This document shows positions 37,101 through 45,395 of a stretch of DNA of 64,000 bases, in pieces; positions within the stretch are counted from its first letter, which is position 1, and every line of letters begins with the position of its first letter. The notes beneath the pieces were generated by a model. That model worked only from the letters and a program-made list of their open reading frames with translations. It made no database searches and had not been told where the DNA came from. The stretch is from Xylanibacter rodentium (GTDB taxonomy: Bacteria > Bacteroidota > Bacteroidia > Bacteroidales > Bacteroidaceae). Position numbers and translations under genes: made by a program. Where the stretch lies: positions 62,001 to 126,000 of the forward strand of contig NZ_JABKKE010000006.1 in the NCBI RefSeq assembly GCF_013166575.1, read 5' to 3'.

Positions 37101-38882
37101 AAAGACCTGAAGGACACCAAGGAGGACAAGAAGCAACAGAGCGAACTGCCCAAAAACAAGAACACCTATCAACGGGAGATAACACTGAAAGCCGACACCA
37201 CCATCACCGTGACACACAACAAGAAAAGCAAACGCCTGATGGTATCGGCAAAGACAAAAGACGGCAAGCCGTATAACCTGAAATACAAGGTGGTGGATGC
37301 CAACAAGATACTGATAAAGAACCTCGACACCATACAGATAAAACTGAGCGTCACACCAAAGGAACCGCTTGAAAACCAATGGTGGTACAAGCCCGCACAG
37401 TCAGCGGCACGCTTCCTGATGATGGTACGCAGCATAGGCATCACATATCGCAGCCAATACTCGATGACTCTGCCGGGATTCATCCCCAACATCGGCGACG
37501 CATTCGGACAGCGCACCGGCAGCGTGCTCTCACCGGGTCTTGACTTCGCTTTCGGACTGACCGGCGACGGCTACCTGCAGAAGGCCTACGACAACAACTG
37601 GCTGCTATGCAACGACAGCGTAGCCACACCGGCCACGACATCAAGCAGCGAAGACCTTCAGGTACGCATCACGCTCGAACCCGTCCGCGACCTTAAGATC
37701 GACCTTAACGCCAGCCGTACCGTCAACAAGTCGCGCAGCATACAGTATATGTACGCAGGCATGCCGGGCACTCACAGCGGAACGTTCAACATGACGACAA
37801 TCAGTCTCAAGAGCGCCCTTGAAGGCATGGGCGACGCCAACAACGGCTACAGTTCGAAATCGTTCACGCAGTTCTGCAATTCCATAGACGGATTCCGTGA
37901 GCGGGTGCAGGCCCAATATGCCGGCACACACTATCCGCAGGGAACATACGACGCTAACGGCATCAACCTCAGCGGCACGCCCTACAACCCAGAACTCGGC
38001 ACGGTCAACAAATACAGCGCCGACGTTCTCATACCGGCATTCCTCTCGGCCTATACCTCAGGCTCAGGCTCGTCGCTCGACATATTCCCCACCCTCAGAC
38101 GGATGATGCCCAACTGGACATTGAAATACAGCGGACTCGGCAAACTGCCATGGCTGCGCGACCACTTCAAGAGCGTCAACCTCAACCACTCTTACAAAAG
38201 TGTTTTCGCCGTGGGCAGCTACGCCTCGTACAGCACATATCAGGAATACATGAACGGTTTGGGATTCATCACCGACGTGACTACAAGCAACCCTATTCCC
38301 AACAGCATGTACAACGTGAGCACGGTGAGCATCAACGAAGCATTCTCGCCACTGCTCGGCATCGACGCAACGCTGGAGAACAACCTCACCTGCAAGCTCG
38401 AATACCGGACCACACGCGTGCTCAGCCTCAGCATGACAAGCATACAGCTCAACGAGGCGCTTAGCAAAGACTGGGTGATAGGCATGGGATACAAGATAAG
38501 CAATTTCAACCTCTTCGGCAGCGGAACCTCACGCAAGATAAAGAAGACACAGCGCGGAAATTCCAAAAACACGACTAACAATACCAAGCAACAGACAAAT
38601 ACAAGAGGACGGGGCGTAAACCACGACCTCAACCTGCGCCTTGACATATCCTTCCGCAAGCAGGCCGCCATCACACGCGACATCGCCACCGTGACGAGCT
38701 CGGCCAGCAGCGGCAACTCGGCGTTCAAGATGTCGTTCATGGCCGACTACACCCTCTCGCGCCTGCTCACGCTCAGCGCCTACTACGACCGTCAGACCAA
38801 CACGCCGCTGCTCTCGAGCAACAGCTATCCCACGACAACGCAGGATTTCGGATTCTCACTGAAGTTCTCGCTGACAAGATAA
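31185..38882 (+). CDS. sprA: SprA/Sov-type type IX secretion outer-membrane translocon
   Basis: 2565 aa. SprA (Sov in Porphyromonas) forms the giant single-chain 36-strand barrel through which T9SS cargo passes. Visible: a signal-like segment near residues 42-60 (LLVIPALGLIGSIALATAQ); N-terminal motifs (FFRRKDAENVAAQG, IKTQGTAELKIG, NLNYNTDATFDFD); long alternating beta-strand stretches; SWVLSSVPSMFPES; and a terminal strand ending FSLKFSLTR. Length is at the upper end of the family. A Lys/Asn/Gln-rich low-complexity insert sits at about residues 1940-1990, a smaller one near 2460. ATG 31185 chosen over the GTG three bases upstream. T9SS cargo and the other T9SS genes are not in this window. 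Confidence 0.93.
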   Translation: MKDKKPHIYNKDKAKDKRPAGGKSPISRIVSALSFITGHKPLLVIPALGLIGSIALATAQDDKTRTANKPVPKAQPKLVVEDEAIPDSLLHPRWKIRKTTPLLTADLDSAAIDLKMPDNIRQEAVYDDSLNVYFIGSKIGDSYLNTPVMMTPEEYRRWSGRRAMQEFFRRKDAENVAAQGKNKFDFTDMHFDLGPAEKIFGPGGVRIKTQGTAELKIGATLNNIDNPSLPIRNRKTTAFDFDEKINLSLNGKVGDKVNMNLNYNTDATFDFDTKNLKLTYEGKEDEIIKLVEAGNVSFPSNSSLIQGASSLFGVRTDMQFGKLKLQTVLSQKNSTSKSVSSKGGTQLTPFEINVADYEENRHFFLSHYFRERYDRGMASLPNVLTGVKITRVEVWVTNKTGTTSNTRNIIALADLGEGRNTSNPLWGGTGDVAPSNSANGEYSAMTNEYAAARNIDQTSTVFDAIGGFTGAVDYEKLQSARLLTSSEYTVNTALGYISLKTTLQSDQVLAVAFEYTLNGQTYQVGEFASDNTNTEEALFVKSLKNTNNSPQMANWRLMMKNVYYLASTVEKTKFRLDVKYQNDTTGVYLTYLPEPQVKDRPIIRILGADRLDNNNKANPNGYFDFVDGYTVSNGRVFFPAAEPFGSYLRNYLVTAGITEATADKYAFTELYDTTKTAAKQIAEKDKFILTGQYKGTSANVISLGAYNVPQGSVVVTAGGVVLSEGSDYSVDYSAGEVTILNQSIIDAGTSVNVSLESNTDYGMMRKTMMGLNWEYDFSKDFQIGGTFQHLREQTLTSKVAMGSEPLNNILWGLNMNWKKESQWLTNLLDKVPFLHCTQPSQISLTGEFAQLIAGQAGGTQDNASYIDDFENTKNGISVSDPKSWVLSSVPSMFPESSDKDGLSSGYNRSLLSWYTIDPLFTYKSSSLTPGHIKSDLNQLSNHYVREVYISELYPNRDQSTYNGATATLSILNMAYYPNERGPYNFSTAVNADGTMLNPAAKWGGMMRKLDTNDFETANIEYIEFWLLDPFIYSRQNGDASSYGGDLYINLGEVSEDVLRDGKKFYESGMPVDGSSSFTTTQWGKIPVQATQTYAFATTAGAREKQDVGLNGLNDDEERAFQPYAEFNTFVQSITNDSIRNAWQADPANDNYQYFRGSELDRRQASILERYKRINNPQGNSPDNDGNNESYDTSYKTTPDVEDINQDYTLNEYERYYQYRVSIRPEDINENNIGNNYITDKRSYTATLRNGNKETVNWYKFRIPINAADKERIGSISDFSSIRFMRMFLTRFQRPIVLRFGSLDLVRGEWRMYEQNLNQNAAGGNGTMEVSAVNIEENNDKQPVNYVLPPGISRVTDPSQPQLVESNEQAMNMTVKNLAKDEAKAVYKTTALDLRQYKRLQMFVHANAMLQNTTNLQNDQLALFVRLGNDYKNNYYEYEIPLKLTPEGQYDKFSPTDCRAVWPEENMLDIDMSVFTGLKKARNKARATGGASYTTVFSMYDDNKPNNKISIIGNPSLGEVKTMMIGVRNISSTVKSGEVWVNELRLLEFNNKGGWAASGALNMQLSDFGTINLTGKMVTEGFGGLEEGLAQRSTDDYKTYSFTANLELGKFFPDKAKVTAPLYYSVTKEETRPKYNPLDTDMELDDALESAKDSHERDSIEAIAVTKTTNTNFSLSNVRVGIKTKRHPMPYDPANFSFSYSHSHSHTSGETTVYEKEDQWRGSFNYSYTPVYKTFEPFKKLKGKSKWLNFPKAIGINYLPQNIAFNTEIIRNYYELQERDMDPAGAGSSLPLTFSEQFLWNRDFSIRWDLTKNLHMNFQSATHAEIEEPYTPVNKDLYPDQYHVWKDSVWHSIKNLGTPLDYQQSFSASYQIPLNKLPIFDWLNADASYTANYSWVRGTELDDGTSLGNTIANNRNFNINSTLNMETLYNHIPFLKKANERFNKKQTITNNKNKRNNNAQKLQTSKNNKNKDPKDLKDTKEDKKQQSELPKNKNTYQREITLKADTTITVTHNKKSKRLMVSAKTKDGKPYNLKYKVVDANKILIKNLDTIQIKLSVTPKEPLENQWWYKPAQSAARFLMMVRSIGITYRSQYSMTLPGFIPNIGDAFGQRTGSVLSPGLDFAFGLTGDGYLQKAYDNNWLLCNDSVATPATTSSSEDLQVRITLEPVRDLKIDLNASRTVNKSRSIQYMYAGMPGTHSGTFNMTTISLKSALEGMGDANNGYSSKSFTQFCNSIDGFRERVQAQYAGTHYPQGTYDANGINLSGTPYNPELGTVNKYSADVLIPAFLSAYTSGSGSSLDIFPTLRRMMPNWTLKYSGLGKLPWLRDHFKSVNLNHSYKSVFAVGSYASYSTYQEYMNGLGFITDVTTSNPIPNSMYNVSTVSINEAFSPLLGIDATLENNLTCKLEYRTTRVLSLSMTSIQLNEALSKDWVIGMGYKISNFNLFGSGTSRKIKKTQRGNSKNTTNNTKQQTNTRGRGVNHDLNLRLDISFRKQAAITRDIATVTSSASSGNSAFKMSFMADYTLSRLLTLSAYYDRQTNTPLLSSNSYPTTTQDFGFSLKFSLTR

Positions 38883-38993
38883 AAGAGCAGACACCGACAG
38901 ATACGCGGATATGACGAAAGCCTACAGCGCCTAATGTCTGTATTGACAGTGAATCCCATAAAGAATATACATTAAAAACCAATCTCAAGAAAC

Positions 38994-40433
38994 ATGAAAA
39001 GAATACTAAAGACGCTGACGGCGGCCATACTCACGGCATGTTCCGCGTACGTCGTCACAGCATCCGACTATGCACACTACTATCAGAACCTGCCCGTCGG
39101 ACTGCGCAAGGCCACGCCCGTAAGCGTGCCGGAAAAGAATGTAAGCATAACGGACTTCGGCGCCAAAGGCGACGGGCAGACACTCTGCACCGCAGCATTC
39201 CAACGGGCCATTGATGAACTTTCGGCACAAGGCGGTGGGCGCGTCACCGTGCCACAAGGCATATGGCTAACAGGACCTATCGAACTGAAGAGCAACATCA
39301 ACCTCCATGTCGAGAAGAACGCCATAATATACTTCTCGCCCGACAAGTCGCTTTACGTAGACACAGATCCAAAGGCATCGCGAGTGAAAGCATGTATCAG
39401 TGCCGTGCGCTGCAAAAATATAATGATTACCGGTGAAGGCATCATCGATGGCAACGGATCGCAATGGCGCCCGGTAAAGCGCGGCAAGGTGAGCGACGTG
39501 GAGTGGAAACAGTATAAGGAAACGGGCGGAGTGGAACGCCAAAACGGCGGTCTGTGGTATCCGTGGGAGATGAAATCGGGTTATAAGGACATAGCCGGAA
39601 CACCTGAAAAACAGGAAAAGATGCGCAACGACCTGTTCCGGATATACCACTGCGAGAACGTGATGCTGACGGGAGTGACTTTCCAAAACGCCCCCAAATT
39701 CCATGTACATCCGTTCAACAGCCGCAACATCATCATGGACGGCATCACCGTACGCTGTCCTTGGAACGCCCAAAACGGCGATGCCATCGACCTGAGCGAC
39801 TGCCATCAGGCTCTCATCGTAAACTGCACCGTGGATGCCGGTGACGACGGCATCTGCATGAAGAGTGGCGACTACAAGGAAGGAGCACTCGTGAACGGAT
39901 GCGAAGACATACTGATAGAGAACAACACCGTATATCATGCCCACGGCGGCTTCGTCATTGGCAGCGAGGACATTACGGGAATGAAGCGTATAGTGGTGCG
40001 CCGCTGCCGCTTTTCCGGCACGGATACCGGCCTGCGCTTCAAGAGTGCCATCGGTCGCGGGGGCCGCACGGAATCAATATACATCAGCGACATCGTGATG
40101 ACGGACATCGTGCACGATGCCATAACGTTCCAGTGTGACTACCTCAACAAACCGGCAGGCGGACAAACCGACAATACTGATAAGCCGAAGATGGAGAAAG
40201 TGCCCGAATTTACAGACATACACATTTCGTCCGTAACATGCCGCAACACGAAGAATGCAATAACGGCAAGCGGAATAGAAGGCATGAACTGCGTGCACGG
40301 CATCACCATAGACAACAGCACATTCGTATACACCGGACAAGGCAACAACATCGACACCAAGACAGCCGATATAAAACTCACCGGTGTAAGAATGGTGAAA
40401 GACATATGCTCTACAGAAAGCGCAAAGGAATAA
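38994..40433 (+). CDS. Glycoside hydrolase family 28 (polygalacturonase-like)
   Basis: 479 aa. A signal peptide ends near VVTAS, then ITDFGAKGDGQTLCTAAFQRAI, the usual GH28 opening. The beta-helix carries the active-site Asp residues in QNGDAIDLSDC and DAGDDGICMKSG, the HGG-containing HGGFVIGSED, and RFKSAIGRGG in place of RIK. GH28 enzymes cleave galacturonosyl linkages of pectin, some as exo- or rhamnogalacturonan hydrolases. Together with the CE12-like esterase at 56.7 kb it suggests pectin or RG-I use. It follows sprA by 111 nt; that gap holds nothing recognisable. Confidence 0.92.
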   Translation: MKRILKTLTAAILTACSAYVVTASDYAHYYQNLPVGLRKATPVSVPEKNVSITDFGAKGDGQTLCTAAFQRAIDELSAQGGGRVTVPQGIWLTGPIELKSNINLHVEKNAIIYFSPDKSLYVDTDPKASRVKACISAVRCKNIMITGEGIIDGNGSQWRPVKRGKVSDVEWKQYKETGGVERQNGGLWYPWEMKSGYKDIAGTPEKQEKMRNDLFRIYHCENVMLTGVTFQNAPKFHVHPFNSRNIIMDGITVRCPWNAQNGDAIDLSDCHQALIVNCTVDAGDDGICMKSGDYKEGALVNGCEDILIENNTVYHAHGGFVIGSEDITGMKRIVVRRCRFSGTDTGLRFKSAIGRGGRTESIYISDIVMTDIVHDAITFQCDYLNKPAGGQTDNTDKPKMEKVPEFTDIHISSVTCRNTKNAITASGIEGMNCVHGITIDNSTFVYTGQGNNIDTKTADIKLTGVRMVKDICSTESAKE

Positions 40434-40466
40434 GACATGGAATAGCCTTTTTCCGGTAATATGTAT

Positions 40467-40504
40467 CAAAAATCTCCTGTCCCCATACAGACAGGAGATT
40501 TTTG
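40467..40504. terminator. Bidirectional terminator between GH28 and patB
   Basis: Perfect 15-bp stem CAAAAATCTCCTGTC (40467-40481) with its complement (40490-40504), 8-nt loop; A-tract on one side and T-tract on the other, suited to both convergent genes. Confidence 0.9.
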
Positions 40505-40537
40505 ACTTTCTTCCCTCCAATCGGTTTCAGTCACCAA

Positions 40538-41722
40538 CTACAAATTATCAACGAAGCCGGCCAGACGGTCGAGCGCCTCAATGAGCCGGCTGCGAGGACA
40601 GGCGATATTGATTCGTACGAAGCCTTCGCCCGCATCACCGTACATGGTCCCCTCGTTCAACCACAATCCGCAGTCGGAAAGCAGCCGCTGGCACAGTTCA
40701 TCGGATGTCATCCCAAGACGGCGGCAATCCACCCAAACCAGATAGGTGCCTTCCAACCGTGCCACCTCCAACTGCGGAAGATGCCCGGCAAAATATCCGC
40801 AAAGGCAGCGGTAGTTGTCGTACAGATACGCTTTCAACGCCTCAAGCCAATCCTCACCTCCATTATATGCAGCTATGAGCGCCTCGACGCCGAACGGATT
40901 AACGTCGCATACCTCATTGTCGTTTATGGCACGGTCTATCCGCCGGCGCACATCCTCGTCGGCAACGATGATATTGGCTATCTGCAGACCGGCTATGTTG
41001 AACGCCTTGCTCGGCGACACGCAGGTGACGGTGTTTGCAAGAAACGCTCCGGAGTGTATGCCGAAATCGGATGCAAGAGAAGCAAACGGGATGTAACGAT
41101 GGGGAGAGAATACGAGCTCGCAGTGAATCTCGTCGGCCACCACGCGCACACCATTACGCAAACATATCTTACCGATTCGTATCAGTTCGTCGCGTGTCCA
41201 CACCCTTCCGGCAGGATTGTGCGGATTGCACAACAGCATCAGCTTTACATTCGGCATCGACGCCTTGCGCTCCAAGTCGTCAAAGTCGATACGGTAGGTA
41301 CTGTCTCCATATATCAATGCGCTTTCAACGATGTCGCAACCATTGTTCCGTATCGACGAGAAGAAACAATTATATACCGGTGTCTGTACCAACACGCCGT
41401 CACCGGGACTGGTCAGAGCCTTGATAACGGCCGACAATGCCGGCACCACACCACTCGTATAGACTATCCACTCGCGTTCAGTCTGCCAGCCGTGACGACG
41501 GGCGAACCAAGATGTCACGGCATCATAATAGGCGTCAGGCACACGCGTATATCCGAATATGCCATGCTCCACGCGCTTACGCAGTGCCTCCGTTATCACC
41601 GGTGCCGTACGGAAGTCCATATCGGCCACCCAAAGCGGCAACACGCTGTCATCGTCAGTTCCATCCCATTTATAGGAATTTGTTCCTCTGCGGGAAATCA
41701 GTTCATCAAAATCGTAAATCAT
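40538..41722 (-). CDS. PatB/MalY-type PLP-dependent C-S lyase / aminotransferase
   Basis: 394 aa from ATG 41722 (MIYDFDELISRRGTNSYKWD, the usual PatB opening; the frame extends 8 codons upstream). Fold-type I motifs: LPLWVADMDF, TPVYNCFFSSI, LCNPHNPAGRVW, ADEIHCELVF, and SPSKAFNIAGLQ with the PLP-binding Lys. The family includes cystathionine beta-lyases (PatB, MalY) giving homocysteine, pyruvate and ammonia, and some class I aminotransferases; substrate not proven. It lies 28 nt after a MATE exporter gene, likely one transcript. Confidence 0.88.
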   Translation of the reverse strand: MIYDFDELISRRGTNSYKWDGTDDDSVLPLWVADMDFRTAPVITEALRKRVEHGIFGYTRVPDAYYDAVTSWFARRHGWQTEREWIVYTSGVVPALSAVIKALTSPGDGVLVQTPVYNCFFSSIRNNGCDIVESALIYGDSTYRIDFDDLERKASMPNVKLMLLCNPHNPAGRVWTRDELIRIGKICLRNGVRVVADEIHCELVFSPHRYIPFASLASDFGIHSGAFLANTVTCVSPSKAFNIAGLQIANIIVADEDVRRRIDRAINDNEVCDVNPFGVEALIAAYNGGEDWLEALKAYLYDNYRCLCGYFAGHLPQLEVARLEGTYLVWVDCRRLGMTSDELCQRLLSDCGLWLNEGTMYGDAGEGFVRINIACPRSRLIEALDRLAGFVDNL

Positions 41723-41750
41723 ATATTTTAAATTTAATCCCATCAAGAAA

Positions 41751-43160
41751 CTATACCTTCACCCACTTCCCCCTCCACAGCCGCACGAGAAATATGACAC
41801 CGCGGAAACACAGTTCCACACACATGGCTATCCACACACCGTGCAGCCCCATCGTCGGGGCGAGCAGCGCAGCCAGAGTGAGACGCACCGCCCAAATGCT
41901 CAACAGATTCATGCAGCAGGGAATGAGTGTGTCGCCCGCACCGACAAACACACCATATGTGACAATGGCGGCAGCGAACATCGGTTCGGCAAAGGCTTCG
42001 GTACGCAATGCCGTGACGCCGAGCGAACGCACAGCATCGTCAGGCGTAAAGAACGACATCATCTGCGGAGCAAAGACATACATCACCACAGCCATCAACG
42101 TCATTATCACCATGCCCGTACCGACGGTGATGTACGCGAAACTGCGTGTGAGCCGACGTCGGCCGGCCCCTATGCTCTGCCCGACGAGTGCCGTGGCCGC
42201 CTCCGATATACCATAACCGGGCATGTAGCAAAGAGCCTCGGCCGTGATGGCAAAGGCATTGGCGGCGATGGCAGCAGTGCCGAGCGGAGCCACGATGACA
42301 GTGGTGAGTATCTGCGCGCAGTTGAGCACCACACGCTCACCGGCCATCGGCAGACCTATATGCAATGCCTTGCGCAGACATCCTGCACGCAGGCGGAAAC
42401 TGCCGACGGGACCTTTCAGACTCAACTCGGGAGAGCGTCGCAGCATATACCACATCAGCACAACCATGGCTACGGCCTCAGCCATAGCCGTGCCTATGGC
42501 AGCACCGGTGACGCCAAGACCGGCACCCGGCACGACAATCGTCATACCGGCAACATCAAGCATACGCGTGGGGAAGATCAGAAAAAAGTTGAACACAACA
42601 TCGAGCATGCACATCACACCGCCCATCACACCCGGAACAAGCATATTGCCGCTACAACGCAACATGCCGCCAGCCAGCGAGTAGAGCTGAAGAAGAGGCA
42701 ACGACATGGCAAAGATACGGAAATAAGACGTGGCACCCGAACACACGGCTTCTTCACCGCCCAACCACACGGGCAACACACCGCTGAGGCCTACCCCTAT
42801 CGCTGCAAGCACAACGCTGAAGCACGTCACGGCCAAGAGTGCCTGACGCATCACCGAACGTGCATCATCGTTGTGCCCCGCACCTACACAATGCGCCACC
42901 TGCACGGAAAATCCCGTTGCCGACGACGACACAAGCCCCCAAAAGAGCCATGTCGTGGTGGCCACAATACCTATCGAGGCCGACGCCTTGGCACCCAGAC
43001 TGCCCACCATCGCAGCATCGATATATTCCATGATTATGGCAGATACCTGTGCGATAATGGAAGGTATGCTGAGTATGACAGTGAGACGCAACTGCTCGCC
43101 GAGAGTCATCCTGCTTCCGTTGCGTATCAGTGCCAACAGACTGTCCTTTGTCTTGTTCAT
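41751..43160 (-). CDS. MATE family multidrug/cation antiporter
   Basis: 469 aa with about 12 membrane helices in two MatE halves: LSIPSIIAQVSAIIMEYIDA with MVGSLG in the first, IGLPMAGERVVLNCAQI with YGISEAATALVGQSIGAGRR in the second. This is the NorM/DinF-like pattern; it exports organic cations using sodium or proton gradients. Length and helices are complete. The next gene in the same direction is patB. The 28-nt gap upstream includes a fragment of the GGAGTTA repeat (43181-43192). Confidence 0.92.
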   Translation of the reverse strand: MNKTKDSLLALIRNGSRMTLGEQLRLTVILSIPSIIAQVSAIIMEYIDAAMVGSLGAKASASIGIVATTTWLFWGLVSSSATGFSVQVAHCVGAGHNDDARSVMRQALLAVTCFSVVLAAIGVGLSGVLPVWLGGEEAVCSGATSYFRIFAMSLPLLQLYSLAGGMLRCSGNMLVPGVMGGVMCMLDVVFNFFLIFPTRMLDVAGMTIVVPGAGLGVTGAAIGTAMAEAVAMVVLMWYMLRRSPELSLKGPVGSFRLRAGCLRKALHIGLPMAGERVVLNCAQILTTVIVAPLGTAAIAANAFAITAEALCYMPGYGISEAATALVGQSIGAGRRRLTRSFAYITVGTGMVIMTLMAVVMYVFAPQMMSFFTPDDAVRSLGVTALRTEAFAEPMFAAAIVTYGVFVGAGDTLIPCCMNLLSIWAVRLTLAALLAPTMGLHGVWIAMCVELCFRGVIFLVRLWRGKWVKV

Positions 43161-43188
43161 ATTGTAAATCGGGAGTTTCCTTTAACTC

Positions 43189-44025
43189 CTAACTTATAAC
43201 ACAATCCCCCGGTGCCTTGAGATTCTTGTCTATTATTATCTCGCCGTAACCCTCAGCCTTGATGCTGCCGCTACGCGGATTCTTCACACTCGTTATCCGG
43301 CTGCATATCGTAGCCTGTAGCGTCGAGCACTCGAAAGCCAGGTCGCAGTCGGCATCCATCGTGCAGTTCTCCATCACAAGGTCAGTGGCATAGCACAAAG
43401 GTTGTGTGCCGGATATACGGCAGTTCACAAGACGCAGCCGGCGTGAGTGCCATCCGAGATACTCACCATGTATCTCCGAGTTATATACAGTCACATCCTC
43501 CGTGCCCCAAAACGCATCTTTCGAATGGATCACGGCGTTGCGTATCTCCACATTGCGGCAGTACTGGAAGGAGTAGTTGCCCTGCTGGCGATAGTCTTCG
43601 ATGCTTATGTCACTGCTGTACATGAACAGATAGTCGGCATTGGCCACCTCTACGTTCTTCAGCCTCGCTCCCTTGCAATGCCATAGCGTCTCCTGCGCAT
43701 CGGGAATGACTACGTTCTCAAGCGTAAGGTCTTCCATTTCGCGGAACATCTTGGGCGCCTCCACCCTCGTATCCTTCATCACGAGCCGGCGAGAATACCA
43801 CAACGCTGCACGCGCTCCCTCACGGAATGTGCAGTTCTCCACTCTAAATCCGTCTACATGCCAAAACGGATATTTACCCTGAAACTCACAACTCACTGCT
43901 TCAATATTGCTGCACTCCTTCAACGCAGACTCTCCTGGAAGTATCACAACATTCTCCAGACGAAGGTCTCGCGAGGCAAACAGCGGGCGCTCGCCTCCAT
44001 AAGATTTGTTTCTTATCAGTTCCAT
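43189..44025 (-). CDS. DUF3737 right-handed beta-helix protein
   Basis: 278 aa. Begins MELIRNKSYGGERPLFASRDLRLENVVILPGESALKEC and consists of short repeating rungs (CEFQGKYPFWH, CTFREGARAALWYSRRL, DLTLENVVIPDAQETLWHCK), the hallmark of DUF3737. The family is cytoplasmic-looking (no signal peptide), widely distributed, and of unknown function. Possibly cotranscribed with the MATE gene 28 nt downstream. The stop codon lies within a fragment of the GGAGTTA repeat. A -7 box lies at 44183-44190. Confidence 0.88.
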   Translation of the reverse strand: MELIRNKSYGGERPLFASRDLRLENVVILPGESALKECSNIEAVSCEFQGKYPFWHVDGFRVENCTFREGARAALWYSRRLVMKDTRVEAPKMFREMEDLTLENVVIPDAQETLWHCKGARLKNVEVANADYLFMYSSDISIEDYRQQGNYSFQYCRNVEIRNAVIHSKDAFWGTEDVTVYNSEIHGEYLGWHSRRLRLVNCRISGTQPLCYATDLVMENCTMDADCDLAFECSTLQATICSRITSVKNPRSGSIKAEGYGEIIIDKNLKAPGDCVIS

Positions 44026-44182
44026 CTTCTCGTTTTATCTTATATATTATTCTCTCTTTTATCGTTCATATTCATGCGCGTTTTCTCGCCATGGCAGAAT
44101 TCGGGCAAGGCCACTTCTGCTCATTCGGTTTAGCGAAAACGTTGGATTTCATCCCACGTTTTACCGCACTGTTTTCCGGATG

Positions 44183-44190
44183 CAAAGGTA
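44183..44190 (-). promoter_or_regulatory. Candidate -7 box for the DUF3737-MATE-patB run
   Basis: Minus-strand TACCTTTG matches TAnnTTTG; the implied leader is about 150 nt. Confidence 0.4.
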
Positions 44191-44540
44191 ACTATTATAT
44201 TCCAACTATGCTGTATATATATTAATGAGAAGACAACCAATTTCACAGAAATGCTCAAAGCCACACAAAAACAGCAAAGGTACAGAAACAAAACTGACTT
44301 GGACAACCGATGTAACATACCATCAGATGCGTCTACACACCTTTATGACACCGCTTCGCAAAAATCTGTAAGTATGCACGCCGTGCGTCCGATAAAAACA
44401 GTTATAATTTGACACAGGACCAAGCGAATTAAATACCAATCACAAATCAAAATGTATCAGAATACAAGCCTTAAACAAAAGCCTCGACAGAACGCTGACA
44501 TAGCATGTCCATTCCGGCTTAACGCCATAACGGAAGAACA

Positions 44541-44650
44541 AAATCAATAACATCAGGTAATGAAGTCAATAACATCACTGAGTAAAGCTAATAACATCAA
44601 GAAGTGAAGTCAATAAGATTACACTGTAAAGTCAATAGCATTACATTCAG
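44541..44650. repeat. Five 22-bp tandem repeats
   Basis: Five consecutive units start at 44541, 44563, 44585, 44607 and 44629, all exactly 22 bp. Consensus: AAGTCAATAACATCA followed by 7 looser bases; the first 10 positions are best kept. They lie in the otherwise featureless AT-rich stretch 44191-44929, upstream of the defense-island regulator. There are no spacers, so it is not CRISPR. Confidence 0.85.
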
Positions 44651-44929
44651 AGACCGGCATAGAAGCAAACAATAAAGGGGCTTATGCAAATCTGAAACCA
44701 ACATGAAATGATCAATATACAATTAACAATAAGAAAACTCTTTAATACTTCATCAATATAATTACATCTGAATACCAATACTAATGAAGCAATATTAATT
44801 GAATGAAAAGACATGAAGGCATCTTGCCGTTTTAGCACATGTAATTATATGAAAAATGAAAATTATTTGCCAAAAAGCGCAATAACAAACCTTTTTATTC
44901 GTTCTTAATTTAAGAAGAGAAAAGTCCCG

Positions 44930-44937
44930 TACATTTG
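44930..44937 (+). promoter_or_regulatory. Candidate -7 box for the defense-island regulator
   Basis: TACATTTG matches TAnnTTTG, 17 nt before ATG 44955; no TTTG at -33. Confidence 0.45.
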
Positions 44938-44954
44938 GAGCATACCATAAAAAT

Positions 44955-45209
44955 ATGACAAACAATAAAAGTTTAAACCGGATCAAAGTAGTTCTTGCAG
45001 AAAAACAACGTACCAACAAATGGCTTGCAGAACAACTTGACAAAGGTGAAGCGACAATCTCGAAATGGTGTACAAATCGCACTCAGCCGTCTTTGGAAAC
45101 GCTTGTTGAAATAGCAAACGTACTACAAGTAGACGTGAAAGAACTTTTGCAGTCAACTGTCAAGGAATCTCACATGGTCTATATAAAAGTCCCAAAGGAT
45201 GAACTTTAG
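44955..45209 (+). CDS. XRE-family HTH regulator (controller-like)
   Basis: 84 aa, essentially one HTH_3 domain: LNRIKVVLAEKQRTNKWLAE, then QLDKGEATISKWCTNRTQPS as helix-turn-helix, and LETLVEIANVLQVDVKELL. It lies first in the restriction-modification island, like controller (C) proteins that delay nuclease expression, but the target is not shown. Low GC like the following genes. Downstream, a frameshifted small ORF overlaps its 3' end by 11 nt. Confidence 0.85.
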   Translation: MTNNKSLNRIKVVLAEKQRTNKWLAEQLDKGEATISKWCTNRTQPSLETLVEIANVLQVDVKELLQSTVKESHMVYIKVPKDEL

Positions 45210-45373
45210 AAATTGTCTTTATGGAACAGACATAAAACAACTATTAATTGCGCAAACAGAACAGCAAAAGTTGCAACTATCCCTAAAAGAGGGCTTCATA
45301 TAAAAAACTTGAAGACGAGATATGTTTCCGACCTATAACCAAGAAATATCTTGAATATCGGGTTAACAAGTAA
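45199..45373 (+). pseudogene. Small ORF with an apparent single-base frameshift
   Basis: From ATG 45199 the frame reads MNFRNCLYGTDIKQLLIA... for 34 codons and stops at 45301-45303. Skipping one base at 45298 continues in the next frame as YKKLEDEICFRPITKKYLE to a stop at 45371-45373, about 57 aa in all, with coherent Lys/Glu/Leu-rich composition on both sides. The junction is next to an A6 run. It may be a decayed gene, a sequencing indel or a recoding site. The product is not recognised. Confidence 0.35.
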
Positions 45374-45395
45374 GATTAAACGTTACACAGCAGCT

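Noticed and set aside
44541..44650. Tandem repeats as a CRISPR array
   Set aside because: Units are directly adjacent with no unique spacers, and no cas genes are present.
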